From NCBI GenBank assembly GCA_002429045.1, contig DIYM01000100.1, positions 9,126 to 42,616 of the forward strand: a stretch of 33,491 nucleotides of DNA, in the 5' to 3' direction. This DNA is from Phycisphaerales bacterium UBA6054 (GTDB taxonomy: Bacteria > Planctomycetota > Phycisphaerae > Phycisphaerales > UBA1924). The position numbers and the translations under genes were made by a program. A model generated the notes under the pieces. The model saw nothing but the letters and a program-made list of their open reading frames with translations. It did not search any database and was not told the DNA's origin. This document shows, piece after piece, positions 6,981 to 15,714 of this stretch; within the stretch, counting starts at the first letter, position 1; every line of letters starts with the position of its first letter.

Positions 6981-9728
6981 TCACTCGGTGTCGGTCGGCA
7001 CCGTCACGAACTGGGGAACGATGAAGTTGGGGCTGGTCGAGTTGAACAGCTCCTCGGTCCCGAAGGGGGTCGGCAGCGCGTCGGGCATCGCCAGGCGGCT
7101 GTCCCAGTTGCGCTGGGCGGCCTTCTGGAACGAACTCGACGTGGCGTTCAGGCGCTCGAGCGCGGCGAGCGAGAGGTCCGCGTAGCCCGCGGCTTCGGCG
7201 GCGGCGATCTCCGAACGCACGCGCTGCTGCTCGCCCTGACGGAACAGATCCGCGTAGGAGCGGTTCCGCTCGGACATGGTCTGCGCGACCCGGCTCTCGA
7301 ACTGGGCGAACACCGCCGACTCGCCAGCCTCCGCGACGGTCATCTCGCGGTTGACCGACGCGAGCGCGACCTGCTGCTCGGCCTCGATGGCGCCGCGTGC
7401 GGCGATATCCTCGGCCTTGCGGAAGCCGAGCTGCTCGTCGGCGGCGGCGATCCGGCGGGCGACCTCGGCGTCACGCACCAGTTCGTTCGCCTTCGCGAGC
7501 TGACGCATGTAGCCGATGTTGGCTTCGGCCTGCTTGCGGCTGGCGAGGTGACGCGCGGTCAGCTCGCCGGCGTTCGCGACGGCGATCCGCTCGAACGCGT
7601 CTGCGAGCGCCCGGGCCTCGTCGTAGTTGGCTTCCGCCACCGCGATGAACGTCGAGGCGCCCTGCTCCAGTCGGCTGAGCTCCGCCGAGAGGATCTGGCG
7701 GGCGGCGTCGATGTCCTCGTTCATCTGGGAGACCACCGCACGCTGCGAGCTCTCGAGGCTGCCGGCTTCCGCGAGCAGCTGGCGGCTCTTGGCCTTGCCA
7801 CGCCGCGCCGCGGCGTCACGCTGGACGTTGAGCGAGGCGATCTGGCTGGTGCCGGTCATCCGGGTCGAATCGGCCTGGGCGAGCAGCTGGCGGACCTGGG
7901 CGCCCTTCTTCTTGTCGAGCGTCTCGGAGTTGCCCCGCAGCGTGGCGATGCGGGCGTACACCTCGTTGCGTGCCGCATCGGCTTCGACAAGAGCACGGCT
8001 GCGCTCGGTCTCGGCCTTGGCGATCAGGGCGTTGGCGCGGGTGAGCATGCCGGAGACCTCGGCGTTGGCGGTCTGGCCGAACGCCTCGATCGAGGCGGCC
8101 GCGTTGCGGTGCTCGGCCTGCTTGCGGTTCCACCAGTCGTTGAAGCGGCCCATCTCCGAGTCGCGCATCGCGTGCGCTTCGAGCCTTCCGGCCTCCGAAC
8201 GCTGGCGGAGCTCGGTCGCCTTGGCGAGCGAGGTCTTGAACGCGGCGACGTGCTCGGGGAGCACCTTGGCCGGGCGTTCGCTGCCCTGCGTGAACGCCGG
8301 GGTCGGCTCATCCGAAGGGGTCGGGTTCTTGCTGGGCTGCGTGTTGGTGGCGATCGAGAACGCGCCCCGGCGGGTCTGCTTGGCGAACTCCTTGGCGAAC
8401 CTCGCCTGGAGCTTGCGGGCTTGCGCGAACGCTTCGGCCTCGATCTTCTCGAACTCGGCCTCGGCGACAGCCTCGGTGTGCTTGGCCTGCTCGCGGAGGG
8501 CCGCGGCGCGTGCGTCGGACTCGGCCTTGATGAACGCGCTGCGGGCGATGTTCTCGACCTCGTCGGCTTCGGCGAGCTGGCGGTTCACCTCGGCCATCAG
8601 CTTCGAGTACTGGCCCTGGATCGCGCGCTGCGCCTCTTCGTACGAGGTCTGCGCGCTCGAGAACCGCGCGTCGGCGTCCGACGACAGCGTCGCGATCCTC
8701 GCGGCGTTCTGCTGGGACAGCTCATCGGCGGCCAGGCGCAGATTCTCGGCGTCGGCCAGGTTGGTCTCGTAGTCGACCTGGGCGGACTCGACCGCCATCT
8801 TGTAGACATGGTCGGCGTCGGCGGTCGCGAGCAGATCGGCCTCGGCGTTCAGCTCGGCGATGCGGCTGGCCAGTTCGTCGTCGAGCGAGTGGGCACGCTG
8901 GGTCAGCTCGGCCACTCGCGCATCGGTTTCCGCTTGCGTGGTCTGGATCCGCTGGTTGAGACGCTGGACTTCTGCTTCGGTGGACTGGGCGACGCTCTGG
9001 GCTTCGGTGCGCAACGCCTGGACTTTTTCGACCGCGCGGGCCTCGGTCAGATCGGTCGCGCGGAGCATCTGGTCGATCTCCGCTTGGCCGCGTTCCTGCA
9101 CCGCGTCACGGGTGGCGAGCATCCGCTCGTGCTCGGCCAGCGACTCCTGCCAGCCGTTCTCGGCCTGCGAGCGCATGCGCTCGACTTCGGCCTGCCACTC
9201 CTTGACCGAGGCGCTCAGGAATGACTCCTGCCGGTTGAACTCCGACTCGGCCTGCACGCCGCGTGCGGCGATGTCGCGGTCCATCTGGGCGAGCCGGGCG
9301 TCGTGGGTCGCCCGGAGAAGCTCGGCGTCGGCGTAGCCCGTGTCGCGTGCGACGAACGCGTGCTCGATGGTCGCGTCCTGGGCGGCCATCGCCTGGTCAT
9401 AGTTGGCGAACGCGTGGACTTCACCGGCCTGGGCCGCTGCCCGCTGCGCCTCGAGCTCGGCCGTGCCGATGCGCGCCTCGGAAACCCACTGCTGTTCGAG
9501 GTTGAGTTCCTCGCCGGTCTCGATGAACGTCCCGGCGTTAAAGCTGCCCTCGATGTACTCGGGGTCGATCGATGCGGTCGCCATCGAGGCCCGGCCCTCG
9601 GGGGTGAAGTTCTTTGCGTTCGTGGTGGGGGCGTTGCCGGCGCACCCGCCGAGCCCGGCGGCAAGCATGATGGCAAGGGGTGACACCCGTCGGGTGAGCC
9701 CGAGTGCGGTAACTGAGCGATGGTTCAT
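6981..9728 (-). CDS. Large coiled-coil lipoprotein, unknown function
   Basis: This 915-residue protein has a lipoprotein signal peptide ending in the lipobox L-G-G-C (C29), so it should be lipid-anchored outside the cytoplasmic membrane. From about residue 60 to 890 it is almost wholly Ala/Glu/Arg/Gln-rich with heptad-like spacing and very few Pro or Gly. That predicts a long alpha-helical coiled coil. One short Pro/Thr/Ser-rich break lies near residues 460-485. The C-terminus (about 880-915) is not helical and contains Pro and Phe. I recognise no catalytic motif or named family. A structural role in the periplasm, such as a spacer or scaffold, is plausible. ATG 9728 has AGGA about 9 nt upstream; the longer in-frame extension lacks a signal peptide. 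It is monocistronic, with its own terminator. Confidence 0.85.
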   Translation of the reverse strand: MNHRSVTALGLTRRVSPLAIMLAAGLGGCAGNAPTTNAKNFTPEGRASMATASIDPEYIEGSFNAGTFIETGEELNLEQQWVSEARIGTAELEAQRAAAQAGEVHAFANYDQAMAAQDATIEHAFVARDTGYADAELLRATHDARLAQMDRDIAARGVQAESEFNRQESFLSASVKEWQAEVERMRSQAENGWQESLAEHERMLATRDAVQERGQAEIDQMLRATDLTEARAVEKVQALRTEAQSVAQSTEAEVQRLNQRIQTTQAETDARVAELTQRAHSLDDELASRIAELNAEADLLATADADHVYKMAVESAQVDYETNLADAENLRLAADELSQQNAARIATLSSDADARFSSAQTSYEEAQRAIQGQYSKLMAEVNRQLAEADEVENIARSAFIKAESDARAAALREQAKHTEAVAEAEFEKIEAEAFAQARKLQARFAKEFAKQTRRGAFSIATNTQPSKNPTPSDEPTPAFTQGSERPAKVLPEHVAAFKTSLAKATELRQRSEAGRLEAHAMRDSEMGRFNDWWNRKQAEHRNAAASIEAFGQTANAEVSGMLTRANALIAKAETERSRALVEADAARNEVYARIATLRGNSETLDKKKGAQVRQLLAQADSTRMTGTSQIASLNVQRDAAARRGKAKSRQLLAEAGSLESSQRAVVSQMNEDIDAARQILSAELSRLEQGASTFIAVAEANYDEARALADAFERIAVANAGELTARHLASRKQAEANIGYMRQLAKANELVRDAEVARRIAAADEQLGFRKAEDIAARGAIEAEQQVALASVNREMTVAEAGESAVFAQFESRVAQTMSERNRSYADLFRQGEQQRVRSEIAAAEAAGYADLSLAALERLNATSSSFQKAAQRNWDSRLAMPDALPTPFGTEELFNSTSPNFIVPQFVTVPTDTE

Positions 9729-9881
9729 CGGTGCGTTCCTCGTGTGTTGGTCCATATCCCGGACCCGCGAGCGCGGGCCACAGTCATCCGATCGGGCCGT
9801 GGAATACCCCAGTGGACCCAAGAACGCTCGGGTCGGCTTCTCTTCACGCGTCGTGCTAGCACAGCCCCACCCGCGGTCCGC

Positions 9882-9887
9882 TAAAAT
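9882..9887 (+). promoter_or_regulatory. Candidate -10 hexamer for the RNase HII-like gene
   Basis: TAAAAT lies 38 nt before the GTG start at 9926. A convincing -35 at 16-18 nt is not visible. It sits in the 197-nt divergent region shared with the coiled-coil lipoprotein gene. Confidence 0.35.
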
Positions 9888-9925
9888 GCTGGCGATCTCG
9901 GATCGGGAGCGAATCGAGGAACTCC

Positions 9926-10897
9926 GTGCTGATCTATGCGGGTATCGACGAGGCTGGATACGGGCCCATGCTGGGGCCGCTGTGCGTTGGCATGGCTGTG
10001 TTCGGCGTGGAGGACTGGGCACCAGGGGATCCGGCACCGGACCTCTGGGACCGTCTCGCGCCGGCCGTCGCACGCTCACCGGCTGGTGCCAGGGCGGGCG
10101 GAGGCGTGCCCATCGCCGACTCGAAGCGGCTCAAGCTCTCCAACCAGTCCAAGACCAGGCATCCGCTGGTCCACCTCGAACGAGGGGTGCTCGGCGTGCT
10201 CGCCGCCGGGCGCGACGCCCACCACCTAGTCGCGACGGATTCGGAGCTGTTCGCATCGCTCGGCGTCCCGGAGCCGACGCATGCCTGGTACGCGTCCACG
10301 CAGACGGCGCTCCCCCTGGGCAACGACGCGGGCACGGTGCGGATCGACGCGGCCCAGCTACAGGGCGCGATGCGACGGTCGGGAGTCAGGCTGCTCGGCA
10401 TGTCCGTCCGGGTCTTCGATGAGACCGAGTACAACGGGATGCTGTCACGGGTGCGATCGAAATCCCGCGTGATCGAGCACGCGCTGGGCGAGCAACTCGG
10501 GCGGGTCAGGCGTCACACCGGCAGCGCGGACGAGCTCCGTGTCGTCGCGGATCGGCAGGGCGCGCGGACGATGTACGGCGATCTGCTGGCCCGGTGCTTC
10601 GATCGTGTGGAGCCCCTGGAGGAATCCCAACGGGCAAGCAGGTACGCGGTGGACGGACGGCACCGGGTGATCCTCCACTCCGAGGCGGAGGATGCGCACC
10701 TCCCGGTCGCTCTGGCCTCGATGGCTGCCAAGCTGACGCGTGAGCTGTTCATGGTGCGGTTCAATCGGCACTGGTCCGAGAGGATCCCCGAACTCAAACC
10801 CACTGCGGGCTATGTGCAGGACGCCCGGCGATGGCTGCGTGACGCGGGCCCGTTGCTGACCGCCGCCGACAGAGAGGCGATGATCAGAAAGGCATGA
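9926..10897 (+). CDS. RNase HII-like nuclease, enlarged form
   Basis: This 323-residue protein belongs to the ribonuclease HII superfamily, which cuts RNA in RNA-DNA hybrids. Seen: GIDEAGYGPMLGP (6-18) with catalytic-type D8 and E9, IADSKRL (63-69, matching the DSK-L motif), a later D209 in VVADRQG at the place of the usual VDG aspartate, and SMAAKLTRELF (265-275, matching the A-S-I-x-A-K-x-x-R-D helix). Ordinary RNase HII is about 200 residues. Here roughly 80-100 extra residues separate DSK-L from D209, so substrate choice may differ. GTG 9926 has GAGGA 5 nt upstream. Its stop overlaps the ribD start (ATGA), so the two are coupled. It may be a divergent paralogue rather than the main RNase HII. 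Confidence 0.75.
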   Translation: MLIYAGIDEAGYGPMLGPLCVGMAVFGVEDWAPGDPAPDLWDRLAPAVARSPAGARAGGGVPIADSKRLKLSNQSKTRHPLVHLERGVLGVLAAGRDAHHLVATDSELFASLGVPEPTHAWYASTQTALPLGNDAGTVRIDAAQLQGAMRRSGVRLLGMSVRVFDETEYNGMLSRVRSKSRVIEHALGEQLGRVRRHTGSADELRVVADRQGARTMYGDLLARCFDRVEPLEESQRASRYAVDGRHRVILHSEAEDAHLPVALASMAAKLTRELFMVRFNRHWSERIPELKPTAGYVQDARRWLRDAGPLLTAADREAMIRKA

Positions 10898-12036
10898 GCG
10901 AGCGAGGCGGACAGACCGAAGAGGTTCCGCACCCGTCGGGTGCACGGGCGGCCCGGGCGCTCGCGCGGGCGGCCCGGCTGGCGATCCGCGCGCTCGGGGA
11001 TGTGGAGCCGAACCCGGCGGTCGGCTGCGTCATCGAACGTGACGGGCAGCTGCTCGGAGCCGGGCATCACCGCCGATTCGGGTCGGCCCACGCGGAGCGG
11101 GAGGCGCTGGGCGACTGCCGAAGGCGGGGGCACGATCCACGCGGCGCGACGGTCTATTGCACGCTCGAGCCCTGCTGCCATCACGGCAAGCAGCCCCCGT
11201 GCACCGACGCCCTCATCGAATCGGGTGTCGCCCGGGTCGTGTTCGCCAGAACCGACCCCGGGCGTGCGTCCGGCGGGGGGGCGGCCGTGCTACGAAAGGC
11301 CGGCATCCGCGCCGAGCTTTCGCTGGCGTCCCCGCTCGCGACCCATCTCTCCGATCCGTTCGTCCATCGGGTCAGGACAGGGAAGCCCTGGGTCTTCGCC
11401 AAGTGGGCCCAGACGCTGGACGGGCGCATCGCGACGCGGACGGGTGAGAGCCAGTGGATCACCGGCCCGCTGATGCGTCGACGCGTGCATCGGCTGCGGT
11501 CGAGGGCCGACGCGGTGCTCGTCGGCGCCGGCACGGTCATCGCCGACGACCCGTCGCTGACCGCCCGCGATGTGCGCCGGGTCCGACGCCTCGCCGCGAG
11601 GGTGGTGGTCGAGTCCGGTGCACGGACATCGCCGCGGGCGGGCCTGTACGCGACCGCGCACGAGACGCCGACCGTGCTGGTGACGACCGGACGCCGCAAC
11701 GATCTGCCCGAGTGCGTCCGCCAGATTGTCGTTCCGGGGTCGGGCGACGGGGTCGACATCGAGCGTGCCGTGCTCGCGCTCGGGGATGAACTCGATGCCT
11801 GCCTGGTCATGGTCGAAGCCGGGCCCCGGATCCTCGGTTCGTTGATCGAGCGGGATCTCATCGACGAGGCTTTCGTACACCTCGCGCCGTCGGTGCTCGG
11901 CGACTCCGAGGCGCTCGCGGCCGCGGTGGGAAGGGACGCCCCGCGCCTGGCTGACGCGGGCAGGTTCCGTCTTGTCCGCGCCAAGCCCTTGGCCGATGAC
12001 ATCGAGTTGCACTACCGCCGATTCGTCGAGCCGTAG
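10894..12036 (+). CDS. ribD: Bifunctional riboflavin deaminase/reductase RibD
   Basis: This 380-residue cytoplasmic enzyme carries out two riboflavin-pathway steps: deamination of the diamino-hydroxy-phosphoribosylamino-pyrimidine and NADPH reduction of the ribosyl group. The N-terminal deaminase (about 20-150) has the zinc site H66-A-E68 and C94/C103 in EPCCHHGKQPPC. The C-terminal reductase (about 150-378) begins FAKWAQTLDGRIA and contains GESQWI, VGAGTVIADDP and VMVEAGPRILGS. Length is normal. It overlaps the preceding nuclease gene by 4 nt. Other rib genes are not in the window. The gene ends only 8 nt from the convergent ygfZ-like stop. Confidence 0.95.
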   Translation: MSERGGQTEEVPHPSGARAARALARAARLAIRALGDVEPNPAVGCVIERDGQLLGAGHHRRFGSAHAEREALGDCRRRGHDPRGATVYCTLEPCCHHGKQPPCTDALIESGVARVVFARTDPGRASGGGAAVLRKAGIRAELSLASPLATHLSDPFVHRVRTGKPWVFAKWAQTLDGRIATRTGESQWITGPLMRRRVHRLRSRADAVLVGAGTVIADDPSLTARDVRRVRRLAARVVVESGARTSPRAGLYATAHETPTVLVTTGRRNDLPECVRQIVVPGSGDGVDIERAVLALGDELDACLVMVEAGPRILGSLIERDLIDEAFVHLAPSVLGDSEALAAAVGRDAPRLADAGRFRLVRAKPLADDIELHYRRFVEP

Positions 12037-12044
12037 CGGGGTGT

Positions 12045-13184
12045 TCAGGCGTTGCGTGACCAGAACGCGAGCCCGTCCTGGACAACCCCGACGGCGCGTT
12101 TGCCCTCGGCCGCGATCACGATCTCGGTCCCGGGCTTGGTCTCTTTGTCGCGCAGCATCGCGAACGCGACGCTCGCCCCGGACGCCATCGGCGCGATCGT
12201 GGAACTGGTGACCGATCCGATCACGCCCGCGTCCGGGCCGTCGCTCTCGAGAACGCGCTCGCCCTGGCTGGGAAGGGGGGCCTGGCCGGACCCGTCCGGG
12301 TTGATGCGGACCGAGGCTAGCCCGCGTTTGCGGACCTTGCGTGCGTCCATCCTGGCGACGACCTCTTGGCCGAGATAGCAGCCCTTTTTGAAGTCGACCC
12401 GGCTCTCGATGACGCCCGACTCCATCGGCAGGTTGTCGGTGCCGAAGTCGGTGTTGAAGATGGGGCGCCCGGCCTCGATGCGTGCGGTGTTGATCGCGAA
12501 CCAGCCAGCGGGCTTGACGCCCGGGCGGTCTTCTCCCGTGCCGAGCAGCGCGCTGTACACCCGCTCCGCGTCTCCTCGCGGCACGCAGAGTTCAAGGCCC
12601 GGGTCCCCGGTGAGGTCTTCGCGATCCACGAAGACCTGCGCGCCGGCGATCTGAACGGCGCGGCTCTGGCCGATGCCGATGTCGGGCCCGGGCTGCCCGG
12701 AGGCTCGTGCCAACGCACCCAGTGCGCCCACGCCGTGGAGTGCCATCCGGTGATACGCGTCGGACACATCGCTGATCTCGGCGTCCTCGCTGAACAGATA
12801 CGCGTTCAACGCCTCGGCCGTAGCATCGGCGATGTGGCGATCGAGGGCCAGGAGCACACGCCCGTCGATCGCGGTGATGCGCATGTCCGCGTCGATCCTC
12901 CCCTTCCGGTTCAGCCAGAACGATCGCCTGTTGCGGCCGTCCGCCAGATCGTCGACCCGTTGCGTGACCATGTTGTTGAGGAAATCGAGCGCCTCGGCGC
13001 CACGAACCTCGACGGTGCCGGCATGGGGCATATCGAAGAGAACGCAGCCCTTGCGGATCGCCGCGTACTCGATCCCGACCTCTTCGAAGGCGCCGACGAC
13101 ATCGACCGCCGAATCGCCCGATCCGTAGGGGATCATCAGGGCGTCTCGGGCGGCGAACTCCGCGTGCATGGGTGATTGGTTCAT
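12045..13184 (-). CDS. ygfZ: YgfZ/GcvT-like folate-binding protein
   Basis: This 379-residue protein is of the aminomethyltransferase (GcvT) fold family. The YgfZ signature K-G-C-Y-x-G-Q-E is present at 267-274, with the Cys that marks YgfZ rather than true GcvT. YgfZ/IBA57 proteins bind tetrahydrofolate and support assembly or repair of certain Fe-S enzymes. The N-terminus (FAARDALMIPYGSGD) matches the family start. ATG 13184 has no clear Shine-Dalgarno sequence; TAACCT lies about 8 nt upstream, so a very short or absent leader is possible. It diverges from the M42 peptidase over 134 nt. It could be confused with GcvT, but the KGC-x2-GQE motif and the lack of other gcv genes argue for YgfZ. 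Confidence 0.85.
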   Translation of the reverse strand: MNQSPMHAEFAARDALMIPYGSGDSAVDVVGAFEEVGIEYAAIRKGCVLFDMPHAGTVEVRGAEALDFLNNMVTQRVDDLADGRNRRSFWLNRKGRIDADMRITAIDGRVLLALDRHIADATAEALNAYLFSEDAEISDVSDAYHRMALHGVGALGALARASGQPGPDIGIGQSRAVQIAGAQVFVDREDLTGDPGLELCVPRGDAERVYSALLGTGEDRPGVKPAGWFAINTARIEAGRPIFNTDFGTDNLPMESGVIESRVDFKKGCYLGQEVVARMDARKVRKRGLASVRINPDGSGQAPLPSQGERVLESDGPDAGVIGSVTSSTIAPMASGASVAFAMLRDKETKPGTEIVIAAEGKRAVGVVQDGLAFWSRNA

Positions 13185-13318
13185 CGGGCGAAGGTTATCT
13201 CGTGGCGTTGTGCCCGGACCACCCGACGAGCGTCGGGAAGCGCGACCTACGATCCGATCCCATGCCGGTTCCGGACAGGACCGCGGCATCGGCATCCCGA
13301 TTCCTCCCGGAGACTCCC

Positions 13319-14392
13319 GTGAACATCGATCTGCTCAAGCGACTCTGTGAGACCCCTGGCGTGCCCGGGCGCGAAGAACGCGTCCGCGCCCTCATCGAGA
13401 CGGAGGTAGACGGGCTCTTCGATTCGGTGGAGACCGATGCCTTGGGGAACCTGATCTGCCGCCGGTCCCCGAGAGGGGCCAAGGGGAGGAAGGCCTCGGC
13501 TTCCAAGAGCACCCCGAAGGTGGTGATGCAGCTCTGCCACATGGACGAGATCGGGTTTTATGTCTCGAGCATCGACGAGAAAGGATTCCTGTGGATCAAC
13601 CCCGCCGGGGGCTTCGACCCGCGGAATCTGTTCTCGCGCCGTGTCCTCGTTTGCGCAGAGGGGGGCGATTTCAAGGGCGTGATGAACCCCGGGGGTCGGC
13701 CCGTGCACATCTCGAGCCCGGAGGACCGAAAGAAGGTCCCCGAGGTCAAGGAGTTCTTTGTCGATGTCGGGATGACGCCCGCGCAGGTGAACAGCAAGTT
13801 CCGCGTCGGGGACTTCATCGTGATGGACGAGCCCCTCATCGAAGTGGGGAGTAAGATCGTTTCCAAGGCGCTCGATAACCGTGTGGCCTGCTGGCTGGGC
13901 ATCGAATCGGTCCGGGCCCTCCACGCATCGGGCGCGGCCCACAAGTCGGAGATCGTCGTCGCGTTTACCACGCAGGAAGAGGTCGGGCTGCGTGGCGCAA
14001 AGACCGCGTCGTTCGCGGTCCGCCCCGATGTCGGGTTCGGGATCGATGTGACGCTCGCGTGCGACACCCCGGGCGTGCCCGCCAACGAGTCGGTCACCAC
14101 GCAGGGCAAGGGTTTCGGGCTTCATATCAAGGACGGCAGCTTCATCTCGGACTATGACCTGACCACACGGATCGAGAAACTCGCCAAGAAGAAGCGCATC
14201 CCCTATCAGCGGACAATCCTTGGGGCGGGCGGCCAGGACGGCGCTGCCGCCCAGCAGGCCGCGGCCGGTGCCAAGGCCCTCGGCGTGACGGTCGGCACAC
14301 GCTACATCCACACCGTAACCGAGATGATCGACAAGAAGGATCTGCAAGCGGCGTGCGATGTGCTCGCGGCGGCAATGTCCGAAGCCTATTGA
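13319..14392 (+). CDS. M42 family metallo-aminopeptidase
   Basis: This 357-residue cytoplasmic dinuclear-metal peptidase is of the tetrahedral (TET) aminopeptidase/FrvX family, which trims short peptides from the N-terminus. Metal and catalytic residues are readable: H74 in CHMDEIG with D76, D186 in KALDNRVACW, E220-E221 in TTQEEVGLRGA, D243 in GIDVTLACD and H331 in RYIHT. The GTG at 13319 is preferred because GGAG lies 6 nt upstream and the product then starts NIDLLKRLCETPGVPGREE, as in the family. The frame extends to 13172, but that part overlaps the divergent ygfZ start. A Lys/Ser-rich insertion (about 51-66, AKGRKASASKS) precedes H74 and is unusual. Confidence 0.92.
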   Translation: MNIDLLKRLCETPGVPGREERVRALIETEVDGLFDSVETDALGNLICRRSPRGAKGRKASASKSTPKVVMQLCHMDEIGFYVSSIDEKGFLWINPAGGFDPRNLFSRRVLVCAEGGDFKGVMNPGGRPVHISSPEDRKKVPEVKEFFVDVGMTPAQVNSKFRVGDFIVMDEPLIEVGSKIVSKALDNRVACWLGIESVRALHASGAAHKSEIVVAFTTQEEVGLRGAKTASFAVRPDVGFGIDVTLACDTPGVPANESVTTQGKGFGLHIKDGSFISDYDLTTRIEKLAKKKRIPYQRTILGAGGQDGAAAQQAAAGAKALGVTVGTRYIHTVTEMIDKKDLQAACDVLAAAMSEAY

Positions 14393-14417
14393 ACCACCGC
14401 TCCCAAAGGACCGGCAA

Positions 14418-14461
14418 CAACGCCGGACCAACGCCGGACCAACGCCGGACCAACGCCGGCC
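14418..14461. repeat. Four tandem copies of an 11-bp unit
   Basis: The unit CAACGCCGGAC is repeated four times head to tail (14418, 14429, 14440, 14451), with the last copy differing in one base. It lies between the convergent M42 peptidase and dps genes, outside any coding sequence. No intrinsic terminator with a T-run is visible here for either gene. Confidence 0.85.
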
Positions 14462-14513
14462 TAACTCCGGGTCGGTTCCGGGTGGGCGCTGTTCGATCTT
14501 GCGCTTGGGTGTG

Positions 14514-14981
14514 TCAGAGCAGGTGGGAGCGCAGCATCCACAACTGCTTCTCAAAGACCTGGATCGATCCGATCACGAGGTCCTCGGTCACCGCGTCGAT
14601 GTCCCCGATCGCCGCCCTCGCGTCACGCATGATCCCGATGGTTCCATCCAAGAGACTGCTGGCGAGTTCCAGCGCCTCGATATCGGTGACGAACTCATCG
14701 GGGACCTGCGGCAGCCCGGCCGCATCGACCTGGCTGCTGCGACCCATCGCCGGCACGCCGACGGTCACCATGCGTTCGGCGAGTTCGTCGGATGTCATCC
14801 GTGCCTGGTCGATCACGAGATCGAGAAACTCGTGGACGGTCTGGAACTTGGCGCCTCGGAGGTTCCAGTGGATCTGTTTGAGGTTCAGCGAGAGGTTGAT
14901 CGCCGCGAGCACGCATGGCTGGAGCAGTTCGCCCTGGCGGACGGGCTGGAGATCATGATTGGAGATCAGTTGGTCGCTCAT
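14514..14981 (-). CDS. dps: Dps family ferritin-like DNA-protecting protein
   Basis: This 155-residue protein forms a dodecameric shell that oxidises ferrous iron with peroxide and stores it, protecting DNA under oxidative or starvation stress. The inter-subunit ferroxidase ligands have exact family spacing: H38 (HWN), H50, D54, D65 and E69. The N-terminus lacks the Lys-rich tail used by E. coli Dps for DNA binding, so protection may act through iron removal rather than DNA compaction. ATG 14981 has GGGAG 7 nt upstream. It is separated from the upstream regulator gene by a terminator, so it has its own promoter; TATGGT at 15024-15019 is a weak -10 candidate. Confidence 0.95.
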   Translation of the reverse strand: MSDQLISNHDLQPVRQGELLQPCVLAAINLSLNLKQIHWNLRGAKFQTVHEFLDLVIDQARMTSDELAERMVTVGVPAMGRSSQVDAAGLPQVPDEFVTDIEALELASSLLDGTIGIMRDARAAIGDIDAVTEDLVIGSIQVFEKQLWMLRSHLL

Positions 14982-15053
14982 GGCTGGCTCCCGGGATGGC
15001 GTTTGTTCCTGCGAGGAAACCATAGGAAGCGCCGGGCCTCGCGGGGCGTGTGC

Positions 15054-15082
15054 ACAAAGAAACGCCCGTCGTTGCGGGCGTT
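15054..15082 (-). terminator. Intrinsic terminator of the HTH-receiver gene
   Basis: On the minus strand an 8-bp stem AACGCCCG/CGGGCGTT (15075-15082 with 15061-15068) encloses a 6-nt loop and is followed by TCTTTGT. It lies 24 nt past the stop and isolates the regulator from dps. Confidence 0.8.
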
Positions 15083-15106
15083 CGATGCGTGGCCTGGTGG
15101 TTGCGG

Positions 15107-15685
15107 TCAGGCCGCGAGATTCGTGGCGTGCTCGATGGCTTCGACAACCTCTCGAACCTGGAAAGGCTTGCGGAGGAAGGATTCGTACCCCGCGGCGCGG
15201 AGCCCCTGGGACTGGCCGTCGGTCAGTTTTCCGGACATCGCGATCAGCTTGGCCATCTGCATCGAGTCCGAAGAGTGGATGAGGTCGGCGATCGTGCGTG
15301 GATCGGTCTCGCCGATGTGGACATCGATGAGGACGACGTGCGGGCGGAACCGCTCGCACTCCAGGCCCGCGGCGAAGGCCGTCGATGCGGCTTTGACCTC
15401 GTAGTTGGTCTGCTCGCCGAGCACCCGGTGGAGCACCGAACCGACCTCTTGGTCGGAGTCGATGATCAGCACGCGTGTGGTGCCGGTGGCGATCCCGTCC
15501 ATCGGGATCTGGTGCGCCCGCATGAAACGGTAGAGTTCGGGGACCGGAATCCGCCGATCCTTTGAGCCCGGGATCCGATAGCCTTTGAGTTGCCCCGAAT
15601 CGAACCACTTCGAGACGGTGCGCGGGGCCACGTTGCAGATCTTGGCGACCTCTCCGGTCGTGAGTACGTCTTTCTCAGCGGGCAT
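15107..15685 (-). CDS. Regulator with excisionase-type HTH and receiver domain
   Basis: This 192-residue protein has an N-terminal DNA-binding domain of the MerR/excisionase (helix_turn_helix_17) type: LTTGEVAKICNVAPRTVSKWFDSG (about 8-31), then a wing GYRIPGSKDRRIP. It is joined to a C-terminal receiver domain (about 70-190). The receiver keeps acidic D76 and D78, the phosphoacceptor D121 in VVLIDVH, S151 and K173 in LRKPF, so phosphorylation is possible. Domain order is the reverse of most response regulators, where the receiver comes first. No histidine kinase is adjacent. ATG 15685 has AGGTGA 5 nt upstream. An inverted repeat 30 nt upstream of the start could be its own operator. Targets are unknown. 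Confidence 0.88.
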   Translation of the reverse strand: MPAEKDVLTTGEVAKICNVAPRTVSKWFDSGQLKGYRIPGSKDRRIPVPELYRFMRAHQIPMDGIATGTTRVLIIDSDQEVGSVLHRVLGEQTNYEVKAASTAFAAGLECERFRPHVVLIDVHIGETDPRTIADLIHSSDSMQMAKLIAMSGKLTDGQSQGLRAAGYESFLRKPFQVREVVEAIEHATNLAA

Positions 15686-15714
15686 TGTCTCACCTCTCGA
15701 ACGAATCTGGTGGA

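Noticed and set aside
7548..9224. Long plus-strand open frame opposite the coiled-coil lipoprotein
   Set aside because: It is the mirror of a GC-rich coding sequence; the translation is Leu/Gly/Arg-rich low-complexity with no domain, and the minus-strand gene has a lipobox, ribosome site and terminator.
14401..14470. CRISPR-like array at the tandem repeats
   Set aside because: The units are 11 bp, adjacent and without spacers, so it is a simple tandem repeat.
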